From the NCBI RefSeq assembly GCF_002999335.1, contig NW_020312369.1, positions 248,001 through 312,000 of the forward strand: a stretch of DNA of 64,000 nt, in the 5' to 3' direction. Shown here in pieces: positions 1-9,037 of this stretch. The stretch's first letter is position 1, and each line of letters opens with the position of its first letter. Below the pieces are notes generated by a model. That model searched no databases. It was not told the DNA's origin and saw only the letters and a program-made list of their open reading frames with translations. The DNA comes from Cyclospora cayetanensis. Its lineage: Eukaryota > Apicomplexa > Conoidasida > Eucoccidiorida > Eimeriidae. Position numbers and translations under genes: made by a program.

Positions 1-255
1 ATTGTGGAGCTTTGCTGCCTGGGGTGCAGGTAAAGGTGCAGCGGGTGAGCTGTATGTGTTGAATTCCGCGCTGCGGAACTCTGCCTGAGTTGCTTCTGTT
101 TGTGGTTGGCTGCTACAGCAAGAGGAATGCATTGAGTGAGAAGGAAATTGGCAGGCGAAGGGCGTGCGGTTTGTACGTTTGGGTTCCTTTAGGGTTTAAG
201 GGTTTAGAGTTTTTTTCTCTGTCGCGGAAGTACCAAGACAAGCGCCCGCACCAGG
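1..255 (+). other. 5' flank of ERD2 with telomere-like repeat
   Basis: No gene could be supported here. The stretch lies directly upstream of the ERD2 start codon and probably holds its 5' leader. At about 189-209 there are three TTTAGGG-like units (one degenerate), the telomere-type heptamer known to be scattered inside coccidian chromosomes. An AG/GTAAA junction near 27-35 could be a splice donor from a leader exon or from an earlier gene, but nothing confirms it. Confidence 0.4.
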
Positions 256-930
256 ATGGCGATGAACGTGTTTCGCTTCGCGGGGGACCTGCTGCACCTC
301 CTTTCGATTGCGTTGGTGCTGTTGAAGCTGCGTCGGAGCAAAAATTGCATTGGCATAAGTTGCCGCATGCAGGAGATATACTTGGTGGTGTTTTGCGCGC
401 GTTATGTTGACTTGTTGTATAACTTCATCTCCATATACAATACCACGATGAAGGTATTGTTCATCGCATCGACCGCGTACACCATCTATCTGATCCGTTT
501 CAAGCCGCCCATCTCCCAGACCTACAAGCGCGCGAGAGCAGACAATTTCCCGCATGAGAAGTATCTCATTCCTCCGTGCATCCTTCTCGCATTCGTTACG
601 GCAGAAAATTATGCCATTACGGAATTGTTGTGGACATTTAGTATTTGGCTGGAGTCGGTTGCCATCGTGCCACAGCTGCTGCTGCTTCAGCAAATGCGGG
701 AAGTGGAAAATCTTACAGGCAATTATGTAGCGTGCTTGGGGCTGTATCGTTTCATGTATATCTTGAACTGGGTCTACCGATACTTCGCAGAGCCTGTCCC
801 CTATGTGAACTACGTAGGCTGGATCGCAGGGTTTATCCAGACTGCCCTCTATGTGGATTTCTTCTTCTATTATGCTGTCGCAAAATGGTATGGAGAGAAG
901 CTTGTTCTTCCTGTACACACTGAGGTGTAG
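256..930 (+). CDS. ERD2: ER lumen protein-retaining receptor (KDEL/HDEL receptor)
   Basis: Single-exon gene of 224 codons, the usual length of the family. ERD2 is a seven-helix membrane receptor that binds the C-terminal KDEL/HDEL-type signal of escaped ER proteins in the Golgi and returns them in COPI vesicles. The protein begins MNVFRFAGDLLHLLSI after two residues and has the near-invariant FSIWLESVAIVPQL segment (about residues 129-142), the GLYRFMYILNWVYRY segment (about 165-180) and the C-terminal QTALYVDFFFYY helix. A second ATG two codons downstream (MNVF) matches the usual family start better and may be the real one. No introns, repeats or breaks are visible, which makes it the plainest gene in the window. 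The identification is very secure; the choice between the two start codons is open. Confidence 0.95.
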   Translation: MAMNVFRFAGDLLHLLSIALVLLKLRRSKNCIGISCRMQEIYLVVFCARYVDLLYNFISIYNTTMKVLFIASTAYTIYLIRFKPPISQTYKRARADNFPHEKYLIPPCILLAFVTAENYAITELLWTFSIWLESVAIVPQLLLLQQMREVENLTGNYVACLGLYRFMYILNWVYRYFAEPVPYVNYVGWIAGFIQTALYVDFFFYYAVAKWYGEKLVLPVHTEV

Positions 931-2013
931 GCAGGCACCCCAGAGATGGACTTTCACACCTGAAATGGTGTTTAAATCGATTATATATATGCATTTGCAT
1001 ACGCGCATGCAAACAAATCTTTTGCTTCAGATAACAACCCCACACTTTTCCTCCCATTTCCTTCCCGAAGGAAACAGGTGGACGCTGGGCGCGCACCTGT
1101 TGCGTGTACCTAGCGCGTATACGTGCATATACATGAATCTTTTACAGTATTTAATCAAGTATTCGCATTATCAACGGATGCAGGCATCTGCATGCATAGT
1201 TGTACGAATCTATCGATTCAGGTGCGTCTGCACTACCCCATGTGTATTTGCACATGTAGTACTGCACCCACGCAGCTCCATGTATGGGTCGCCGCCACAA
1301 GTGCTCCTCTTGATTCCACTTTTTACATTGGAGGCAATCCTAAAAGGGCCTAGAGTCCGACACCATCACTTATGTATACTCATATCTCCCATCGGTCATC
1401 CAGGCCTGTAGTACCCGGAAAGCAGCACGTGCACCTGTTACAGCTCCATCTGCCTTGCGGAGACGAGTTGAATGTGCAGAGAACCTGACATGTGTAGAAA
1501 CATGTCCGAGGTGGATAGAGGCAGCGCTGCGTCGGGGCCCTATGGGATCGTGGGGGTGGATGGATGGAGAATATTGTAGCACTACGACCATCCTTCGAAA
1601 AGCTGACTTTAATTTGATGAGTATTAGTGGAGTTCTGCGTTCTGGTCACTCTAAAAAATGCCCCTTCGTGCAGTTCGAAGAGGCCGTCTCATGGTCCCTC
1701 TGGATTCGTCTTTGTCAATATTACTCCCAAAAATTTCAGGTCCCTAGCGCCCTTCCTGTGGTGTCGTCTGTTCCTTAAGATCTGTGGAGTGTGCCTTTGC
1801 ACGCTTTAGGCGCCTCCAGAGGGATCATGTGCCCGTGTAGTGTAGCTGAGTGTGTTTGAATCAAGGAGGCCACGACTCTCCCGCGGCCAGATCTCTGGAC
1901 CCCTGCCCGCAAAGCTGAGATATCGGCAAACAGGGAGGGGGCAGAAATGGCGAGAAAGAAAGGACGGTTGGTGTTAGGGGGCAGGGGGGGAGGGGGAAGC
2001 AGCAGAATGCTCG
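931..2013. other. Intergenic, tail-to-tail between ERD2 and S29/DAP3
   Basis: This holds the 3' flanks of two convergent genes. Several short frames are open on both strands, but none has a recognisable motif or convincing splice sites. I see no RNA gene or mobile element here. Confidence 0.5.
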
Positions 2014-5000
2014 TCAGTAGAGGGTGGACAGCAGGCGCCGTGCCTCAAAGCCGTTGCCACCTGCAGCCGCAAAACGTCCCACAGTAACTTGCAAGAATTG
2101 TCTCTGCTCCACAGGTCTATGGGGAAAATCTTGAAGGCTCGCACGGGGTAATGCAGCTGGAGGCCGCTGTCTGCGGAGGGCATGGCAAGGTGCTGCAGCT
2201 CTATACAAGTGGGTGGCTTTCATGAGCTTTCCCGCATGAAGGAATGCACGAAGCACCACGCCTTTTCAGCCATGCAAGAACTTTTTCCGCTAGCGCGCTA
2301 GCTCGTCGTCCAGCTACTTGTTTAGCTCGCTGCAGCAAGGCTCTGAAGAGCTCCCCTTTTGATTCCCCACTCTACGCCGCCCCCTCCCTCAGAATCACTG
2401 ACTGACAGCTGCTGTAGAGACGGCTACTGGCTAACTGACCGCATAGCATGTAGAAGTAATTGAGCCTGTCCAAGGGAAAATTGTGCAAAACGCGCTTCTT
2501 TTGGAGGTACGCGACATACGAGGCAAACTCCAAGGGCGAAAAGTTGCGGACGGTGCGCACGTCTTCGGCCCTGATGGGAAGGCAGGCGCAAAAGAGTTGC
2601 GAGGAGGCGGATCACTAGACAAAAAGAAATTTCGCCTTAGAGCACCCCAGTCCCTCAACAACCCCTTGCTTCGCTCTCTTCTTCATGATTTGCTTCCACA
2701 GGGAGGAGCGACAGTCATTGTGCATCTGCTAGGGATCTGCCACTGCAGCAGCATCAGCTGCTGCAGCGCCTCTTGCATGCAAAAAAAAGGGGAGCCCCCA
2801 ATTTCCAAAAACAAAATTCCCCCCCTCTCCTCTCCCCCCAAAGCGCGGTAGACTCACTTAACGCCGAGGAATTCTGGACGGTAATCGCGTCTCTTCATCC
2901 GCTTCCAACTTGTCGCAACTATTTTCAGCCCTGTACGCGTAAAAGATGCGCACACAACCCATAGCACGAGACGCCTCTATGCAGCTCCAACAACATGCTG
3001 CTGGGAAACCCCACCGCTTCGTGGCCTGGTGCCGTTCTTATTCCATCCAAGCACAAGTCGCGCTAAACTCCCTCCCCTTTGATTCCTATGCCTTCACAGC
3101 TCATGAAAACTAGACGCTTGCAGCTTTCGGGGTTGAAACTTGCCTCGCTTGAACTGTGCGCCATTGTAAGGACTCAAGAGCCTCGGGAGTGCCAAATGAT
3201 ACGCTGGGATGCGGCCCCCGAACTTCGTTTCTTCGTAACGCATAGAGAGGTATTCGCTGACTGGAAAGCATTCATTCCACTCATCTGAAAACACAATCCA
3301 GAGTGTTTGACCAACGCATGAGGAAATGTGCAGAACGGAAACGAGCCAACGAGATGCTTCCAAATGCGAATAGAAAGTGTCTGAAAACCGCGTGGTCGCA
3401 GTGTCTTCGCATCTATATATATTTATATGCATATCTGTATAAATATATATAGACCTTGAACAAATATTTATAAAAGCTAGATCCGGGGTCGTCCGCATGT
3501 ACAATATGGAAACGTGCTGCTCTGCCTCCTACGCCGTTTTTCTTCTTCCCCTGCCTGGCTGCGCCTATGCAAAAAAGCTCTCTGGTCCTTCCTGGGAAGT
3601 TCTGGCAAGCAATATCTTTTTTGATGATGTAAATAGATCTCCCTTTATTCCTTTCTGTCTCTCTCTCTGTGTGTGTATATGTGTGCCTCTTTCTCTCTCC
3701 CTCTCTCGCTCTGCTTTTCTTGCCTAGTTACATGTTTCGCAGAGCAGCCTCTTTACGCAGCGTACCTATGACTGTCAGTATATTGAAACGCGTCTGCTTC
3801 TTGAGTTGCTCTACCACCTCGTAGCAAGCCTGCGTGGCAAATGCCTCCTGCTCAGCACCAAAGAGGGCTACTTCCAGGACGCTCGTAGGTTGCTTCAGCC
3901 GCGATCTGCACACACGAGCAGATGTATATGTATGTATATGTTTGTGTGCAGATCGGGCGAGCCTTCTTTCCAACCCCCTTCCCTTCAACCCTGTAGAACT
4001 CGCTCCCGCGCATGCTGCACAGCGTGCCTAGAGAGGGCCATGCTTGAAGAGAAATACAAGAAACCTCTCGGATATCTCGTGTGAGGGGTTTAAAGTATAC
4101 GCACTCATACTCGGCACGCTATGAAAACAGAGACAGAATCACAGAGGCTCTTCCAGGAAGCCGTCACTCCAAAAGTTCCCCCCTCTCCCCCCTCCCCTCG
4201 AAAAAACATGCCGACTGCCATCCCCGCAAATAACCGAAACGAATAGTAGGGACCAGGCCCCACCGAATAGATGGAATAGAGACGTCTTGGCTGTACGCGC
4301 GCCACAACTTCAGCTTCTCCCGCTGCCATCGAACAGAGGCGTCAAGATCCTGTGCAGTCCACACCCCACACAGACACCCAAACACCACAGGATGCTGGAT
4401 CCATTCTTGAGGCGAAAGACGGCCGCCTACAAAAGCATCTCGTACAGGCAGGAACCTGGCCCTTGGAAAGAAAAAGTAACCTTCACAATCCAGCATCTTA
4501 ACCCTAGACAACCCTTGCCTCAAGCTCCGGCTGCGCTCCCGAAGTTGCAATGAAATCCGCCTTCATCTCCTCGAGATCTTGTGCCACGACACTCTCCAGC
4601 AGCGCCTCGTATGCACGCGCAGCGTATTTGCGGTGCACCTGCAAGCCAGCGGCAAAAACACACTTGCCAGTGCCTATCGCTCGCTGCAGGGAACAAAAAT
4701 CCAGCCATTTGCGGCTGTCTGTTATTAGGCAGCTCAGGGGCTTAATGGAGGGGAGAAGGGGGAGGCACTGCCGCGCAGATTGCAGTGTTACTTGCACCGC
4801 CACCAACACAATGCGCAGGTGAGTTACCCCATCAAGCGCTGCCTGGCCGTAAGTCTTCATATCGACAGGAATGTCAGCGAGCATTGGATGGTTAAATAGC
4901 AGGAAGCGCTCCAAAAAGACGCGGGCAAACTCCGACTGAAGCAGGCGAAACAGCAATAGAGGCCTCCGCAGCGGTGAGGCACGCACATAGCGCAGTCTGC

Positions 5001-6666
5001 AGCAGTAGGAGTAGTAGCAGTAGTAGGAGCAGTAGTAGTAGGAGTAGTAGCAGTAGTAGGAGCAGTAGCAGTAGGAGTAGTAGCAGTAGCAGTAGGAGTA
5101 GTGGCAGTAGTAGGAGCAGTAGCAGTAGTGGAAGCAGTAGTAGTAGCAACAGTAGCAGTAGTAGCAGAAGCAGGAGTAGGAGCAGTAGTAGTAGCAGTAG
5201 TAGTCAGTAGCAGTAGTAGTAGCAACAGTAGCAGTAGTAGCACAAGCAGGAGTAGGAGCAGTAGTAGTAGCAGTAGTAGTCAGTAGCAGTAGTAGTAGGA
5301 GCAGTAGTAGTAGGAGCAGTAGCAGTAGGAGCAGCAGTAGCAGTAGTAGGAGCAGTAGTAGTAGGAGCAGTAGCAGTAGGAGCAGCAGTAGCAGTAGTAG
5401 GAGCAGTAGTAGCAGTAGGAGCAGCAGTAGCAGTAGTAGGAGCAGTAGCAGTAGTAGGAGCAGTAGTAGCAGTAGGAGCAGCAGTAGCAGTAGCAGTAGC
5501 GGCAGTAGCAGTAGCAGTAGTAGTCAGTAGCAGTAGGAGCAGCAGTAGTAGGAGGAGCAGTAGTAGTCAGTAGCAGTAGTAGTCAGTAGCAGTAACAGTA
5601 GTAGCAGCAAGAGCAGTAGTAGTCAGAAGCAGTAGTAGCAGTAGAAATAGGAGCAGTAGAAGTAGGAGCAGTAGTAGGAGCAGAAGCAGACCTGAATATA
5701 CACCCCGGATGAAGATCTCTTGATATCCCCAATATCGCGGGCATATTTGGAAGGGAGAGGTTCAAAAAGAACAAGCCAGCCGTTCTCTCTTGCCCAAGTC
5801 ACCAAATAATTCAACACAAAACTCTGCAAACACAAAGTACACGCCGACACACACACACACCGGAAGCCTTGTTGCGGTTGTAAGGCTGCTACTGCTGCTG
5901 CACTGCTAAGACTGCTTGCTGCTGCACTGCTAAGACTGCCTGCTAAGACTGCTACTGCTGCTGCACTGCTAAGACCGCCTGCTAAGACTGCTACTGCTGC
6001 TGCACTGCTAAGACTGCTTGCTAAGACTGCTTGCTAAGACTGCCTGCTAAGACTGACTGCTAAGACTGCTACTGCTGCTGCACTGCTAAGACTGCCTGCT
6101 AAGACTGCCACTGCTGCTGCACTGCTAAGACTGCCTGCTAAACTGCCACTGCTGCTGCACTGCTAAGACTGCCTGCTAAACTGCCACTGCTGCTGCACTG
6201 CTAAGCATGCCTGCTAAGCATGCCTGCTAAGACTGCTACTGCTGCTGCACTGCTGAATGAAAATACCTTGCCGACACCCCTGTGACCATCCAAAAGAAAT
6301 CCCGTGTTCACAGTATGCCTTGCAGCAGACGTATGCTGCTGTAGAGTGTGCCAACGGCTGTTTCCACTGTTATAATCGGTGGGAAGCTTGTCATAGGAGG
6401 CGGCCTGCACATCCGCAAAGTGTTGCAGCTGCAGCTGCAGCTCGAGAGTCGACTTGCGGAGCATAATGCCCACAGGTGAGCTGCTGGATGGAATTAGCAG
6501 CATATCCCTGTTGAGCTCTCCTGCAGCAACAACAGCAACAGCAGCACGGCAAAAAATGCCTCGAACAAGCGACTTTTTTCTCTCTCTCGCTGCTACTGCT
6601 GCTGCTGCTAACCAACGCAAAAAGTGCAAGCCAGCCGCATATACATATATGCATATACATATATAT

Positions 6667-6726
<60 letters not shown>

Positions 6727-7433
6727 CCGGCAAAGCCTTCGGGCATGAGTTCCAGAAGGCGACGGCGTGAAAAGAGGCGAAAGCGACCGATGTCTTCCAC
6801 TCCCACTGCAGCAGATAAATAGATATATTTACATACAGAATACAGCCGCAGCAAGCAAGCTAAACACGCCTGCATACAGCCGTCTCGACGCTATTTTCTG
6901 GATGCCTGCTGCAGCAGGAGGAGGCGGAGAGGGCAGCACGAAGCCCTCTCCTGCTGCCTGCATTTGGAAGCGACGCAAGAGGAGCATCTCTTACCTCCGG
7001 CAAATCCGCAAGCCGATTTTAACTCTGCTTGCAGCGACGAGGCCCCTCCCCCGCTGTCTGCTGTTGATACAGCTGCTGCAAACACGGCATCTCTCTGGTC
7101 GACACTGCAGTGCTGCACGAGAGGCACCCGTTCCCCGCTGGGATCGATAAACAGACATGGCATATGCACCCTGTTTGCTTCTGCTGTTGTTGCTTCTGCT
7201 GTTGCTGCTTCTGCTGTTGCTGCTTCTGTTGCTGCTGCTGCGGTGGAAGCAAGCGAAGCTGCAAACAAAGCAGCACTGGAGTGGGGATCATTGGCTGCTA
7301 CTTCTGCTGCTGCCTCCGCTGCGGCGGTCGGAGCAGCGAGGTCTACTTCTAAGTGGCGTTGCCTCTCGGCAGCGACTGCCGTTGTTCGAGTTGGGTGTCT
7401 AGGGAGGTCAAAGGAAGCAAATCGCCTCCTCAT
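2014..7433 (-). CDS. MRPS29: Mitochondrial small-subunit ribosomal protein S29 (DAP3 family GTPase)
   Basis: Multi-exon gene read on the minus strand. S29/DAP3 is a P-loop GTP-binding protein of the mitoribosomal small subunit. Exons resolved with matching phase: 6995-7433 (ATG at 7433), 6728-6805, 6267-6520, 5692-5823, and near the end 2440-2570 and 2014-2060. The Walker A loop GHRGVGKS is split by the intron between exons 3 and 4. Upstream is the family block LLELMPEGFAG...VGIMLRKSTLEL; after it come FVLNYLVTWARENGWLVLFEP, the EVVEQLKKQTRFNILTVI helix/strand (about 3730-3890), DEWNECFPVSEY (about 3080-3300), and the C-terminal FSPLEFASYVAYL and GNGFEARRLLSTLY. Exons between 2571 and 5691 (about 4810-5000, 4510-4740, 4250-4480 and those just named) are approximate, and the acceptor near 5000 does not close in phase. 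The 146-codon first exon has an Ala-rich N-terminal tract. The family is secure, the full exon set is not. Confidence 0.8.
4989..5690. repeat. AGTAGC/AGGAGC triplet-repeat array in S29/DAP3 intron 4
   Basis: About 700 bp of imperfect triplets (AGT, AGC, AGG) with a loose higher-order pattern in which short phrases such as AGTAGTAGGAGCAGTAGC recur. It fills almost the whole intron after exon 5692-5823. On the sense strand of the gene it reads as TACTACTGCTCC, i.e. pyrimidine-rich. Frames through it are open and give low-complexity Leu, Thr or Ser runs, which I take as artefacts. Confidence 0.85.
5887..6255. repeat. TGCTAAGACTGC minisatellite in S29/DAP3 intron 3
   Basis: Composite array built from a 12-13 bp phrase (TGCTAAGACTGC) alternating with TACTGCTGCTGCAC. 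It occupies the intron between exons 6267-6520 and 5692-5823. The unit is unrelated to the repeats in the neighbouring introns of the same gene. Confidence 0.85.
6653..6726. repeat. (TA)n tract in S29/DAP3 intron 2
   Basis: A nearly pure TA dinucleotide run of about 60 bp with a preceding CATATATACA stretch. It abuts the splice donor of exon 6728-6805, so the intron begins GTAATATATA on the gene's strand. Confidence 0.9.
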
Positions 7434-9037
7434 GCCGCTGCAGCATGCCCACGAGGATGGAGGCTGCGCCTCCGTATAGCCTCCGAAGAGACTTCGCCCC
7501 TCTCTACGCCGCCAGAGAGGCTTTGCTCCTTCTCCTCCATTCCAAACAGGCTTCCCGCAACACGCAGCTGCTGGGGTGAGGCGGCTAGCTGGGGTGAGAC
7601 GGCTAGCTGGGGTGAGGCAGAGCTGTAGCAGGATTGTCTGCGCAGCCTCTGCCGTTTTTTGCTGCATGGCTTTGAGTGTTCAAGATGCTCGAGGCTTCCC
7701 CGAGATGCCAGCCTCCTCCCTCCCCGCCCCCCTTCGACGTGTCTGTTGTTCGTGTGTAAGTACACTGCGGGCCTGGCGTCGGCTGCTGCTGCTCTATCGG
7801 GCAGCAGGGGTTGTTGTGAGTGTGTGTGTGTGTGCCACTCTCTAGTGGCTCGTGCTGCTGCAGCTGCTGCAGCTGCTGTTTTGGCTAGATCTAGAGGCAG
7901 CGCGCAGTGTGCGTGCTGGCAGCTCCTCTAGCGCTCAGCGGCGACTAGCTAGCTGTCCAGTCGGCTATCCATCGCTTCCCTCCCGTGAGAGCCAAGCCTG
8001 CTCTCGGGGAAGGCTTCCACGCCAGCTGGTGCGCGAGCCATCCGGAATAAACTCACGCTTTTGTACGCCGAGCAGGCGAAAGCGGCGCCAAAAATCTACA
8101 TTTAGCGCGGCAAAAAACAGCTCCAGCCTTTTCCTCAGCAGTGCAGTGCGGCTTGGAGCAAGTGTACCTTCACCGTGGGGTAGAGGCCTCCCTGTGGGGT
8201 GGGGCTTTAGCTGCAGTGGCAGTGTCTTAGGAAGCGTTATTTCTGCTTTCGCGTTTATTTCCTAAATTCATTGTGCACTGCTCTCTCCAATTTGAATCGA
8301 GCCGCCCCTGTGGCGGCAGCGCCTCGGCGAGAGGGGGTGCTCTGCGTCGATTCACCGCGTTTTCGGTTGCCTCTTTTTCTCCCCTCACCGTAGGTAGGCT
8401 GCTGTACGTACAGCAGCTCATAAAACATCCAAAAAGCAGCCCAATATCTATGCTTTACGTACATATCCCCCGCAGTGGCTCCCTGTACTGCTGCAGCAGA
8501 GCAGCAGCAGCGACAGCACCACCACCACTATCCGCCGTTGCAGCTGCTGCACGAACGGCAGGTTTGAAAGCCTCTTGGAGGCTTCAAAGCCATTGTTTCA
8601 GCGGGGGTTTTAGCTAGTTGGTCGCATGCATGCATGCACAGCGGCAGCGCAGCAACAGTTCGAGGCGCCTGTACCGGCCGAGTGCTCTTCTGCACGGTGC
8701 CTTGTTGGTGGCTTCGTTCAAACAGAGAGTTGTTGCAACGGCAAGGCAGCAGCCACAGCCTCTCTAAGGGCGACTGGACGCGCTCGCTGCTGCCGCCGCA
8801 GCAGCGCCACGCTCACAGCGAGCCGCGCAGGGTGTATGTGCATGTGCATGAATGTGCATGCACGTGCATGCATGTGCGTGCATGGGAAGGCAGCAGCGAT
8901 CACGCAGTCGGGGTGAGACGAGGAGCTGCTCTCTCTTCCGCATCGCACCAGCTGCTTCGTCAGCGGCAGCCAAAGCCGCAGCTCTCCAGCTAAGGTCGCC
9001 TTTCTAGCGCCAACGTGCCAGCTGGAAGAGCAGCAGC
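7434..9037. other. Divergent intergenic region with GCTAGC and GCATGC motifs
   Basis: The region lies between the start of the S29/DAP3 gene (-) and the start of the Nepro-like gene (+), so it should contain both promoters. At 7569-7617 a unit of about 20 bp containing GGCTAGCTGGGGTGAG is repeated 2.5 times. TG-rich, CTGCTG and (TG)n patches follow. No gene is supported; frames are open but low in complexity. Confidence 0.45.
8622..8886 (+). promoter_or_regulatory. Cluster of GCATGC palindromes upstream of the Nepro-like gene
   Basis: The stretch carries GCATGCATGCATGC at 8626-8639 and, about 220 bp downstream, a tract of GTGCATG repeats with further GCATGC copies around 8858-8872. TGCATGCA is a known binding motif of an apicomplexan AP2-family transcription factor. 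The cluster sits 150-410 bp before the ATG at 9038. Promoter function is inference from motif and position. Confidence 0.3.
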
